Below are positions 37,090 through 45,612 of a stretch of 64,000 bases of DNA, piece after piece. Made by a program: the position numbers and the translations under genes. How positions within the stretch are numbered: position 1 is the stretch's first letter; every line of letters starts with the position of its first letter. Source of the DNA: Enterococcus raffinosus (GTDB taxonomy: Bacteria > Bacillota > Bacilli > Lactobacillales > Enterococcaceae); the NCBI RefSeq assembly GCF_018917525.1, contig NZ_JAHLOS010000013.1, forward strand, positions 40,623-104,622. The letters run 5' to 3'. The notes beneath the pieces are model-generated. The model made no database searches. It worked only from the letters and a program-made list of their open reading frames with translations, and was not told the origin of the DNA.

Positions 37090-38184
37090 TTAACCAATAC
37101 TAGGAAAACTTAAATAGAATGACGAGCCGTTTTTTTCTTCACTTTCCAAATAGACAAACCCGCGACAGAGATCACAAACATGAGACACCACAGAAAGTCC
37201 GATACCATAGCCATCCTGCTTGAGCCCATGCACTCGGTACTGATGAGAAAAAATTGATGCCTGTTTCTTCTGAGGAATGCCAATTCCCTGATCTTTTACT
37301 TCAATAATCACGCTGCCCTTTTGGTTTGAAATGGTGACAGTTACCAGTTTTCCTTCACCATATTTGATTGCATTGTCGACTAAATTCGAAACCGCTCGAT
37401 AAATCCAACGATCTCGACCATAAATCAGGGTTGGTTGATCTTCAGTAAACGCAAACAAAAGATTCGGATAATTCTTTTTGTAGGCATCACAAACTTCCGC
37501 ACAGATCAGTGAAACGTCTACGACTTCTGTGCTAAGATCCTCTGAGTTATTGGATAATGTCAAAATATCGTCAATACTGTCGGTCATCCGATCTAAAAGC
37601 ATTAAATTTCCTTGATCAGCATGTTGCCGTTCTATTTCCAGATTCGTACGTAAAATAGCGATGGCATTTTTCTGCTCGTGGGTCAGATAACTATTTAATC
37701 GTCGATAATCCTCCAAATGGCCATCGAACTTATCCTTTAGCTTATTAAAAGCCGCATTTAACGCCTCGTCCTTCACAGTATTTTTAGGTACTTGATCAAT
37801 AAACGTTAAATCACGCGTAATCGCTAAGATTTGATTGCTGTAAATTTTGCGTAAAACCAACCAAAGAATAAACGTTAATAACATGATGGCAGAACAAATA
37901 ACCAGCACCATCGCTGGTAAATATTTAAACAGTTCATCCTGGTAAGCTTTATCTATCATCGAAATAGTCATAAATTGATTGTTGGAAGATTTGGAAGCTT
38001 CCATCTGCGTCTCTGCTTGAACCGTCTTACCCTCTTCCATAAAATAAACATCTTCACCTAAGGTAGATGCGATGCTGATTCCCTCCAAATTATTTCTCAG
38101 AAAGAAGAAACTCACTAAAATCACGCCTGTCACCAACAGTGAAAAAGCCAGCATCGTTAACGTCATTTTAAAATTTAATCGCAT
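37090..38184 (-). CDS. Sensor histidine kinase of the ABC/PASTA operon
   Basis: 364 residues. Two membrane helices (about 8-29 and 90-111) enclose a 60-residue extracytoplasmic domain. Phosphoacceptor His169 in YLTHEQKNAIA, N box AVSNLVDNAIKYG, G1 DQGIGI and G2 GYGIGLSVV. The G2 box lacks the more usual GTGLGL but is recognisable. Its start overlaps the response regulator stop by 10 bp. It likely controls the downstream transporter/PASTA genes in response to an envelope signal. Confidence 0.88.
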   Translation of the reverse strand: MRLNFKMTLTMLAFSLLVTGVILVSFFFLRNNLEGISIASTLGEDVYFMEEGKTVQAETQMEASKSSNNQFMTISMIDKAYQDELFKYLPAMVLVICSAIMLLTFILWLVLRKIYSNQILAITRDLTFIDQVPKNTVKDEALNAAFNKLKDKFDGHLEDYRRLNSYLTHEQKNAIAILRTNLEIERQHADQGNLMLLDRMTDSIDDILTLSNNSEDLSTEVVDVSLICAEVCDAYKKNYPNLLFAFTEDQPTLIYGRDRWIYRAVSNLVDNAIKYGEGKLVTVTISNQKGSVIIEVKDQGIGIPQKKQASIFSHQYRVHGLKQDGYGIGLSVVSHVCDLCRGFVYLESEEKNGSSFYLSFPSIG

Positions 38185-38843
38185 AGCTGGTACCCCTTTG
38201 CTCGAATGGTTTTTAAAACCTCTTTTTCAGCTGCTTTGGCCAGTTTCTTTTTTAGACGAGCCAGATGCACTCGCAGAACCGATGAAAAAGGATCAAAATC
38301 TTCATCGTAGACATGTTCAGAAATTTCCTCAGACGAAACAACTGCTGGATGACGCTGAGCGATGCACAGCAAGATATCAAATTCCTTGGGTTTCAGGAGC
38401 ACCTCTGTCTTTTGATAGCTGACCTTTCGACCTAATGGATCAATCTTCAAAGCACCAATTGAAATCTGCGGCAGTGCACGTCCATGATAACGACGAATAA
38501 CCGCGCGTATCCGTGCTTTTAATTCTAGTAACTCAAAAGGTTTGACTAAATAATCATCCGCTCCAAAATCCAAGCCTTTTGCTCGTTCTTCAATCTCATC
38601 ACGTGCGGTAATAATGATAACTGGACTTTCGACTTCTTCAGCACGGAGACTTTGTAAAACAGATAATCCATCTTTTTTAGGCAGATTTAAATCTAGTAGT
38701 ATCCCATCGTATGAATTGATGAAGGCCTTCTCTTCTCCTAACTCGCCATCATAAGCTACATCTACAGAAATATTTTCCTGCTCTAGCCCCTTTTTTACGG
38801 ATAAAGCCAGCTCACGATTGTCCTCAACCACCAGTACACGCAT
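38175..38843 (-). CDS. OmpR-family response regulator of the ABC/PASTA operon
   Basis: 222 residues. Receiver domain at 1-115 with VVEDN, phosphoacceptor Asp51 in ILLDLNLP and Lys in YLVKPFEL; winged helix from about 125 (LKPKEFDILLCIA, SSVLRVHLARLKKKL, TIRAKGYQLCD). It is the first gene of the seven-gene operon and overlaps the kinase gene. An upstream ribosome binding site GAGGAGTG is visible. Confidence 0.9.
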   Translation of the reverse strand: MRVLVVEDNRELALSVKKGLEQENISVDVAYDGELGEEKAFINSYDGILLDLNLPKKDGLSVLQSLRAEEVESPVIIITARDEIEERAKGLDFGADDYLVKPFELLELKARIRAVIRRYHGRALPQISIGALKIDPLGRKVSYQKTEVLLKPKEFDILLCIAQRHPAVVSSEEISEHVYDEDFDPFSSVLRVHLARLKKKLAKAAEKEVLKTIRAKGYQLCD

Positions 38844-39298
38844 GTATATTCACTCCTCGTATGGATTTAGTAATTCCTCTTATGCTTTTAAGCATAGTAC
38901 ACGCTCTTCTTCAAAGTCCACGCTCTTTTTGTGAAGATTTGAAGAAATTCATACATTCTGTTAAAAAACGCATAATTAAGAATGATTTTACTGTCTGAAA
39001 ATATCTAGAATAGAAAAAGACTGGAACCTTTCCTCCAATCTCACTACTTTCTATTTGCTTAGTTTTCTTGTATATACTTTTCAAAGTTCGTTGGTCTATG
39101 ACCAATAAGCCTCGTTAGAACACTGAAAATTGTAATCAAGTCCCCAAGTACCACATGCAAGAAAACCTATCTAAAGAAATGACCCTTCGTTTTAACTCAC
39201 TTTCTATTTTTGAATTCGTTCCCATAATAATGCAGCATGATCTTATGCTTTATGTATAAAAAAAGACTGCAAGCAATTGTGCTTCACAGTCTGATTTC
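38844..39298. other. Intergenic region
   Basis: About 455 bp containing the upstream region of the two-component/ABC operon and the terminator of the lac operon at its right end. A 64-codon frame within it has no ribosome binding site and is not called. No other structure stands out. Confidence 0.5.
39256..39293 (-). terminator. Terminator of the lac operon
   Basis: Minus strand AGACTGtgAAGCA / TGCTTgCAGTCT followed by TTTTTTT. Confidence 0.88.
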
Positions 39299-40285
39299 TT
39301 ATGATAAAGAGTTCGTTAACACTTCCACCGGTGTAGCAGTTTCTTTCAATACGGCATTTAATTCTTCAATATTTTTACGCCCCTGCGTATTCATCCATTC
39401 AATCGCTGCTTCTTTTCCATCAACGATATAGCTTTCTACACCATCTGCCCAAGTCGCACGGCCGCAAAGTACGCCGTTGAAGGTTGAGCCGGAATGTTTG
39501 GCAAAGCGCAAGGTTTCTTGAAACAACTCTGCCTTTACACCGGCACTTAAGAAAATAAATGGCAGGTTGGTAGCTTCAGCTTGTTCTTTAAAAAAATTAG
39601 CGGCTTCGGCTTTTGTATGCACGGCTTCGCCCATCGCATAACCTTCCACATAATTCATATTGACGGGCACTTCCACCTTCAACACATCTACACCATAACG
39701 CAGATCAGAAAATTCCTTCATCATGTCGTTGACTTTATGAGGTTTCTTAATGGCATATTCTTTTGAAGTCGCATCAGAGATATTCGCATCATAAGAAACA
39801 AGCTCCAAGAAGAAGGGTAAATTTTCAGCCTGACATTCCGAACCGATCCGTTCGATGAAGGCATGTTTTTGGTCGTTGATCTCTTCTGCTTCGTCTACAT
39901 CGTAATAAAGCAGGAATTTACAAGCATCGGCACCTGCTTCTTTTAAGCGTTTAACTGACCAGATCGATAATAAATCTGGCAAGCGTCCGGGAGTTGACGC
40001 ATCGTAACCAGTCTTTTCATAAGCTAACAGTAAACCGGCATTTTCTGCTCTGACATTAGCGGCTGGCAAGCCATATTCTGGGTCTAGTAAAATCGATGAA
40101 GCATATTTCGTTAATTGCGAAGAGACGATTTCCTTAAATTCCACGATCTCTGATTCTTCTGCTTCGCTGCCCTTGAATTTCGTAATCATTTTCTTCAAAG
40201 CTCCGCGCTGGTCGATCGCTAACGCTCCGATCACTCCGTCTTCATTGCATAATTGCTTGATATATTGACGCTTTTCTTCGTTCAT
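39299..40285 (-). CDS. lacD: Tagatose-1,6-bisphosphate aldolase
   Basis: 328 residues, normal for LacD. Class I aldolase that cleaves tagatose-1,6-bisphosphate to dihydroxyacetone phosphate and glyceraldehyde-3-phosphate. The LacD pattern is clear: [17 protein letters not shown] at the N-terminus, [23 protein letters not shown], the strand VLKVEVPVN with the Schiff-base lysine, and [15 protein letters not shown]. It is the last gene of lacRABCD and follows lacC by 12 bp. Confidence 0.95.
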   Translation of the reverse strand: MNEEKRQYIKQLCNEDGVIGALAIDQRGALKKMITKFKGSEAEESEIVEFKEIVSSQLTKYASSILLDPEYGLPAANVRAENAGLLLAYEKTGYDASTPGRLPDLLSIWSVKRLKEAGADACKFLLYYDVDEAEEINDQKHAFIERIGSECQAENLPFFLELVSYDANISDATSKEYAIKKPHKVNDMMKEFSDLRYGVDVLKVEVPVNMNYVEGYAMGEAVHTKAEAANFFKEQAEATNLPFIFLSAGVKAELFQETLRFAKHSGSTFNGVLCGRATWADGVESYIVDGKEAAIEWMNTQGRKNIEELNAVLKETATPVEVLTNSLS

Positions 40286-40297
40286 TTCCGTATCCTC

Positions 40298-41224
40298 CTA
40301 CACTTTCTCCACTAAAATTTGATCATATAGTTTTTGATAATTGACTAATTGAACATAACCAGTAGTCGCTTCCTGCGCATTCAACATGCCTAAAACATTC
40401 CCTTGCTTTAATACGTCCGCATCAGAGAGACCTTGTTCGATCGCGGCGGTCAAGCCGGCAACGGTTGCATCGCCAGAACCGACTGGATTGACGACATCGA
40501 TTTTTGGAATGCTCACGTGATAGAACTTCTCGTGGTGTTTGGCAAATGCTCCATCGCTACCCATTGAAACGACTACCCACTCGATCCCTACAAATATTGG
40601 ATCAGACAAAACAGCTTTTAATTCTGATAATTCCGTTGAGATTTCTCGTCCTAGCAGTCCAGCTAACTCTTCGACATTGGGTTTGATTAGCCGTGGCTTG
40701 GCATCTCTCTTAAGCACCTCCGCTAGTGCTGCCCCTGAACAATCTAAAACGACTGGCTTTGGCTGGCAGGCCTGCAACATTTGACTATAAAAATCCACGG
40801 GTAACCCTTTCGGTAAGCTTCCAGAAAAAGAAAGAATATCCGCTTTGTCTGCGAGCTTTTTAAAATGTCGTAAGAAAGCTGCCGCCTCCTGTTCAGTGAT
40901 GATCGGTCCGCTTTCTAAAATTTCCGTCTGCTGACCCTCGTGTAAAATAGCGATGCAATTGCGGGTTTCCCCGCTGATGGGCAGAAAGTTATGAGTGATC
41001 CCACTTTTCTCTAAATCCTTTTTGATTTCTTCGCCCAAAAATCCGCCAATCAAACCGCTGGCAGTTACCTCCGCATCCAATTGCTTCAAGATTCGGGTGA
41101 CATTTAAGCCTTTCCCGCCAGCAGTTTTTTGAACATTTTTAACGCGGTTCACGGTATCCAAATTGAATTCCTCCAGGGGATAGGAAATATCGATGGAAGG
41201 ATTCATTGTAATTGTTAGAATCAT
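40298..41224 (-). CDS. lacC: Tagatose-6-phosphate kinase
   Basis: 308 residues, PfkB family. Phosphorylates tagatose-6-phosphate to the 1,6-bisphosphate using [14 protein letters not shown] near 38 and the C-terminal PfkB signature [13 protein letters not shown] with catalytic Asp are present. Genes lacB upstream and lacD downstream fix the role within the tagatose-6-phosphate pathway. Confidence 0.93.
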   Translation of the reverse strand: MILTITMNPSIDISYPLEEFNLDTVNRVKNVQKTAGGKGLNVTRILKQLDAEVTASGLIGGFLGEEIKKDLEKSGITHNFLPISGETRNCIAILHEGQQTEILESGPIITEQEAAAFLRHFKKLADKADILSFSGSLPKGLPVDFYSQMLQACQPKPVVLDCSGAALAEVLKRDAKPRLIKPNVEELAGLLGREISTELSELKAVLSDPIFVGIEWVVVSMGSDGAFAKHHEKFYHVSIPKIDVVNPVGSGDATVAGLTAAIEQGLSDADVLKQGNVLGMLNAQEATTGYVQLVNYQKLYDQILVEKV

Positions 41225-41236
41225 TCGCTTTTCCTC

Positions 41237-41752
41237 TTAATCGTGGTATTCGCCGCGATCCCATTTTTCGATGAATTCATCGAAAAAGTGAGGATCGGAC
41301 TGGTCAGCACGGGCTTTTTCAACATGATCAATCTTCGCGATCAATTTCTTGTTTTCCTCTGTTTCCTGATACTCGGCCTTAATGAAGGCATCAATAATGT
41401 CACAGATCAAAAATTCCCCAGTGATCCGTGCACCAAAACCGATCACATTCGCATTTAGTTGTTCTTTGGCATAGATGGCAGTCGTCATGTCGCGAACCAA
41501 CGCACTGCGGATGCCTGGAACCTTATTAACCGCATTATTGATCCCAACGCCCGTTCCACATAAGCAAACACCTAAATCTGCTTCACCACTGGTTACCGCT
41601 TCACCTACTTTTTTTCCATAAATTGGATAATGTGTTCGAGTAAAGTCGTAGGTCCCCATATCCAATACTTCATGTCCTTTTGCTTTTAAGAAATCTGATA
41701 CAGCCATTTTTGTATCTGTGACGATGTGGTCACAGCCGATTGCGATTTTCAT
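41237..41752 (-). CDS. lacB: Galactose-6-phosphate isomerase subunit LacB
   Basis: 171 residues from the ATG at 41752 (MKIAIGCDH), the usual LacB length; an ATG three codons upstream is less likely. RpiB/LacAB fold with [24 protein letters not shown] and HNAN-like substrate loop region [12 protein letters not shown]. It forms the heteromeric isomerase with LacA, converting galactose-6-phosphate to tagatose-6-phosphate. Confidence 0.95.
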   Translation of the reverse strand: MKIAIGCDHIVTDTKMAVSDFLKAKGHEVLDMGTYDFTRTHYPIYGKKVGEAVTSGEADLGVCLCGTGVGINNAVNKVPGIRSALVRDMTTAIYAKEQLNANVIGFGARITGEFLICDIIDAFIKAEYQETEENKKLIAKIDHVEKARADQSDPHFFDEFIEKWDRGEYHD

Positions 41753-41776
41753 GTCATTCATCCTCTCTCATTTTTC

Positions 41777-42205
41777 CTATGCCATTTTATTCAACATGTC
41801 GACCCGAACTTGATGACGGCCGCCATCATAGCTCGCTTGCAGAAATTCTCTGACAATGTTCAACGCTAATTCATCACCAACGATTTTTGAGCCGAGGGTA
41901 ATCATGCGGGAATTGTTGTGTTCGCGAGTCATGTAGGCACTACGTTCATCCGAGACTTCTGCTGCCACCATTCCTTTGACTTTCACCGCCGTGATAAAAC
42001 TACCTGCTCCATAACCATCCACGGCAATACCTAAGCTGCCTTCGTTTTCATTTAAATCATTAGCGATCGCTAAGGTTGACTCCACAAAATCCTCCGAAGC
42101 TGTCTCGCTTTTATCCACTACTGTAAAGCCATTTTCGATCAAGTCCGCCTTGATCAGTTCCTTTAATCTCATCCCGTCACTGTCTGAACCAATTACTACA
42201 CGCAT
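41777..42205 (-). CDS. lacA: Galactose-6-phosphate isomerase subunit LacA
   Basis: 142 residues, usual for LacA. RpiB/LacAB fold beginning [16 protein letters not shown] and carrying [24 protein letters not shown] and the C-terminal [13 protein letters not shown]. It partners LacB. It is the first structural gene after lacR in the operon. Confidence 0.95.
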   Translation of the reverse strand: MRVVIGSDSDGMRLKELIKADLIENGFTVVDKSETASEDFVESTLAIANDLNENEGSLGIAVDGYGAGSFITAVKVKGMVAAEVSDERSAYMTREHNNSRMITLGSKIVGDELALNIVREFLQASYDGGRHQVRVDMLNKMA

Positions 42206-42240
42206 CTCTGTTTCCTCCTTATGATTGTATCCATCGTTTC

Positions 42241-43014
42241 TTATTGAATAATCCTGGTGTATTGCTGATAATAACTCTTCAGTTCGGCTGAAAGAGTAGA
42301 ATCCGTAAATAAAGTATCGATCTTGCGCAGATCATAAAACGTATAAAAATCACTATGATCGAATTTGTTGGCATCCGAAACCAAACATTTTTCGGCCGCG
42401 TTATCTAACACGATCTTCTGCAACGTTCCTTCTTCAATACTGAAATTTGAAACCTCAGCACCTTTTAGACCATTCGCTCCAATAAAGGCCTTCTTGATCC
42501 CGATTTTCTGAACCGCCTCATTGGCGATCGAACCAACAAATGCACCTGTCTTTTCTCGATACAATCCACCGATCAAATACAGCTCAAATTGTTTTGTTTC
42601 ACTTAATAGATTAAAAACGGGCAGGCTATTGGTTACGATTCGCAATGAAGAAGACTCAATATACTGCGTCATCAGCTCAATCGTGGTTCCCGATCCAAGA
42701 AAAATCGTGTCATCCGCTTTCTTAATATGAGCCGCTGCATTTCTTGCAATATATTCCTTTTCCTTAGTATGTAGCTTTTTCTTTTCATTATGAGATAGTT
42801 CGTTTGCTTCTAAAAAGGCAACTGGTTCTTCGTTACCCATTTTCTGTGCACCGCCATGAATCCGTAGAAGCTTTTTCTTTTGAGCAAGTTCCTCTAAGTC
42901 TCGGCGAATGGTCATATCAGAAACATCTAAGACTTCTTGAATAAACTTCACGGTGATCGTCCCATAGCGATCACACATAGCCAAGATTGATTGTTGACGC
43001 TCAGTTTTCAGCAT
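42241..43014 (-). CDS. lacR: DeoR-family lactose phosphotransferase repressor
   Basis: 257 residues from ATG at 43014, with GGAGGG six bases upstream. DeoR helix-turn-helix ([22 protein letters not shown]) and the sugar-phosphate sensing DeoRC domain ([30 protein letters not shown]). LacR proteins are released by tagatose-6-phosphate. It heads the lacRABCD operon and is divergent from the gat-type PTS. T-rich TGTTTATTT-like repeats between the promoters are candidate operators. Confidence 0.9.
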   Translation of the reverse strand: MLKTERQQSILAMCDRYGTITVKFIQEVLDVSDMTIRRDLEELAQKKKLLRIHGGAQKMGNEEPVAFLEANELSHNEKKKLHTKEKEYIARNAAAHIKKADDTIFLGSGTTIELMTQYIESSSLRIVTNSLPVFNLLSETKQFELYLIGGLYREKTGAFVGSIANEAVQKIGIKKAFIGANGLKGAEVSNFSIEEGTLQKIVLDNAAEKCLVSDANKFDHSDFYTFYDLRKIDTLFTDSTLSAELKSYYQQYTRIIQ

Positions 43015-43035
43015 ATGTTGTCCCTCCACAATCCT

Positions 43036-43064
43036 ATAATAAAACATTATCAAACATTTTTCAA
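43036..43064 (-). promoter_or_regulatory. lacR operon promoter
   Basis: Minus strand TTGAAA (complement 43059-43064), 17-bp spacer, TATTAT (43036-43041). TGTTTATTT-type sequences just upstream (43071-43090) resemble DeoR/LacR operators. Confidence 0.7.
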
Positions 43065-43094
43065 CACAATATGTTTATTTATTTTTGTTTTATG

Positions 43095-43123
43095 TTGACA
43101 AAGCAATTGTAAGCGATTATACT
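43095..43123 (+). promoter_or_regulatory. Promoter with cre for the gat-type PTS operon
   Basis: TTGACA (43095-43100), 17-bp spacer, TATACT (43118-43123). TGTAAGCGATTATA (43108-43121) matches the cre consensus at 13 of 14 positions and lies in the spacer and -10. Confidence 0.82.
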
Positions 43124-43169
43124 CAACATATAAACAAACACAAACGAACTTAGAAAGGAGCTGTTTTGT

Positions 43170-43661
43170 TTGAAAAAGCTTTTTTTCAAGGAAACAATCT
43201 ATGTTTCTAGTGGGAACACACAGGAAGAAGTTTTTGAGGAAGTTTATTTGGATCTACTAAACAAACAATTAGTTACTGAGGATTTTTTTGAGAGTCTTTT
43301 GGAGCGAGAACGCAATTACCCGACAGGTTTGGATCTTAGCCCTGTTTCTAAAGGATTGCCGGACATTGCTATTCCCCATACGGAAAGCGAATATGTTCGA
43401 ACAACCCGGATCATTCCAATCAAGTTGAAAAATGAAATTACCTTTCATAATATGATTTCGCCAAGCGATCAACTCTCCGTTCATTTTCTTTTTATGATCT
43501 TAAATGAAAACGGTGAAGCACAGGCAGGCATGTTAGCGGATATTATGGATTTTATTAACTCAGTCAATAAAGAGGAACTTTGTGCCTTCTTCAAATTAGA
43601 AGACACTGAAGCGATTTACCAGTTTTTAAATGAACACTTTACTATGGAAGTTTCTGCATAA
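43170..43661 (+). CDS. gatA: PTS EIIA component, galactitol family
   Basis: 163 residues from a TTG start with AAAGGAG eight bases upstream. EIIA-2 fold with phosphohistidine His70 in IAIPHTES. It accepts phosphate from HPr. First of three genes (A-B-C) of a galactitol-family PTS divergent from lacRABCD, which implies that its product feeds the tagatose-6-phosphate pathway. Confidence 0.88.
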   Translation: MKKLFFKETIYVSSGNTQEEVFEEVYLDLLNKQLVTEDFFESLLERERNYPTGLDLSPVSKGLPDIAIPHTESEYVRTTRIIPIKLKNEITFHNMISPSDQLSVHFLFMILNENGEAQAGMLADIMDFINSVNKEELCAFFKLEDTEAIYQFLNEHFTMEVSA

Positions 43662-43702
43662 CTGCAGAATAAAAATAAACTTATTTTAAGGGGAGAATCA
43701 TC

Positions 43703-44005
43703 ATGATCAAAATTTTAGCAGCATGTGGAGCAGGAGTTAACTCAAGTCATCAAATCAAAAGCGCTTTGGAAACTGAATTGAAAAATCGTGGCTATCAAGT
43801 CACCTGTGACGCCGTAATGATCAAAGATATCAATGAAGAAATGCTGTCTCATTATGACATTTTCGCACAAATCGCCAACACTGACTTAGGCTTCAACGTA
43901 AATATTCCTGTCGTTGATGCGGGTGCTATCCTTTATCGTATCCCTGCAATGGCTGAACCTGTATACCAAAGCATGGAAAGTGCAATCCAATCAATCAATA
44001 AATAG
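43703..44005 (+). CDS. gatB: PTS EIIB component, galactitol family
   Basis: 100 residues. Phosphocysteine Cys8 in LAACGAGVNSS, the N-terminal loop of lactose/galactitol-type EIIB proteins. A GGGGAG ribosome binding site precedes the start. It lies between EIIA and EIIC as in other galactitol PTS operons. Confidence 0.9.
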   Translation: MIKILAACGAGVNSSHQIKSALETELKNRGYQVTCDAVMIKDINEEMLSHYDIFAQIANTDLGFNVNIPVVDAGAILYRIPAMAEPVYQSMESAIQSINK

Positions 44006-44026
44006 GACCCAAGAAAGGAAAAGCAT

Positions 44027-45487
44027 ATGAATACAATTATTGATATCGCCAATAAAGTATTTACCCCCCTAATTGATTTAGGGGCGGCGCCGTTAATGAC
44101 CATCGTACTAACTGTTATTGCCTTATTTTTTAAAGTGAAGCCGTCACGTGCCCTCGAAGGCGGGATCAAACTTGGGATCGCCTTAACTGGGATCGGAGCC
44201 ATTATTGGAATTTTAACCACTGCCTTTTCGGACGCGATGACTGCCTTTGTTGAACGAACAGGCATCTCATTGAACATCACAGATGTGGGTTGGGCACCTT
44301 TAGCGACAATTACTTGGGGCTCCCCTTACACCCTTTACTTCCTATTAATAATGGTGATCGTCAATATCATTATGCTGGCAATGAAAAAAACCAACACTTT
44401 AGATGTTGATATCTTTGACATCTGGCATTTAGCGATCGTGGGACTATTTGCGATTTTCTGCGGTGCGAACCTATTTATCGCTTCCGCATTAGTTATTTTC
44501 ATTGGGGTTCTTAAAATCTGGAACTCTGACTTAATGAAACCAACCTTCAATGACCTATTGAACGCACCGGATAGCAACCCGATGACGACAACACATATGA
44601 ACTATATGATGAATCCGATCATCATGGTTTTTGACAAGATTTTTGACAAAGTCTTTCCTTGGTTGGATAAATACGATTTTGATGCTGCAAAACTAAACAG
44701 CAAAATCGGTTTTTGGGGATCGAAATTTGCGATTGGAATCTATTTGGGGATTTTTGTTGGGTTATTAGCAGGACAAACACCAACACAAATCTTTTCACTC
44801 GCTTTTACAGCTGCAGTCTGTTTGGAATTGTTCTCTTTGATCGGCGCATGGTTCATCGCTGCGGTCGAACCTTTATCACAAGGAATCACCGACTTTGCCA
44901 ACAAACGCTTAAAGGGGCGTACTATCAATATCGGTTTGGACTGGCCCTTCTTAGCTGGCCGCGCAGAAATCTGGGCTGCCGCTAACGTTTTAGCGCCAAT
45001 CATGTTATTGGAAGCAATCATTCTACCCGGCAATAAATTATTACCACTTGGCGGAATTATCGCTATGGGTGTCACCCCAGCTTTGCTTGTTGTCACGCGT
45101 GGCAAATTGATCCGAATGATCGTGATCGGTGCGATCGAATTACCATTATTCTTATGGTCAGGTACCTTGATCGCCCCATTCGTCACTCAAACAGCCAAAG
45201 CAGTAGGCGCCTTTCCAGCCGGCTTGAGCGGGTCTGCCATGATCTCTCATACCACGATGGAAGGCCCGATTGAAAAATTCCTAGGCTATTTAGTCGGTAA
45301 TGCTTCTCAAGGACAAATCGAATTTGTCATTTACGCAGCTTTAGCACTAGCCGCTTACCTATTGATCTTTATCTGGTACGCACGTCAAATGAAAAAACGC
45401 AACGCCGCTTACGCAGCTGAAAAAGAAGAAAAAGCTGCTCCAGCAACAGCGCATAAGAATGTTGCTTATGCAGCAGAAGCTAAATAA
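44027..45487 (+). CDS. gatC: PTS EIIC component, galactitol family
   Basis: 486-residue membrane protein with about ten or more hydrophobic segments. Family pattern: N-terminal FTPLIDLGAAPLMTI, DVGWAPLATITWGSPYT near 90, LDWPFLAGRAEIW near 305, and C-terminal MISHTTMEGPIEKFLG. It has an Ala-rich C-terminal tail. With LacAB in the neighbouring operon and no galactitol-1-phosphate dehydrogenase gene here, galactose uptake as galactose-6-phosphate is as likely as galactitol. Confidence 0.9.
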   Translation: MNTIIDIANKVFTPLIDLGAAPLMTIVLTVIALFFKVKPSRALEGGIKLGIALTGIGAIIGILTTAFSDAMTAFVERTGISLNITDVGWAPLATITWGSPYTLYFLLIMVIVNIIMLAMKKTNTLDVDIFDIWHLAIVGLFAIFCGANLFIASALVIFIGVLKIWNSDLMKPTFNDLLNAPDSNPMTTTHMNYMMNPIIMVFDKIFDKVFPWLDKYDFDAAKLNSKIGFWGSKFAIGIYLGIFVGLLAGQTPTQIFSLAFTAAVCLELFSLIGAWFIAAVEPLSQGITDFANKRLKGRTINIGLDWPFLAGRAEIWAAANVLAPIMLLEAIILPGNKLLPLGGIIAMGVTPALLVVTRGKLIRMIVIGAIELPLFLWSGTLIAPFVTQTAKAVGAFPAGLSGSAMISHTTMEGPIEKFLGYLVGNASQGQIEFVIYAALALAAYLLIFIWYARQMKKRNAAYAAEKEEKAAPATAHKNVAYAAEAK

Positions 45488-45491
45488 ATGA

Positions 45492-45531
45492 AGAAGCACA
45501 CTCGACGATCACAGACAATCGAGTGTGCTTA
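45492..45531 (+). terminator. Terminator after gatC
   Basis: AGCACACTCGA / TCGAGTGTGCT stem followed by TAATT; a short U run, but a long perfect stem. Confidence 0.7.
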
Positions 45532-45612
45532 ATTCATATCTTCTAAGAATATACATAGACTAGTCCTATTGACGGCTTTTATTCTACGTTGTATTCATGA
45601 ACAAACTTCAAA

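Noticed and set aside
38911..39105. 64-codon minus-strand reading frame
   Set aside because: No ribosome binding site and no protein-like pattern; lies between an operon start and a terminator.
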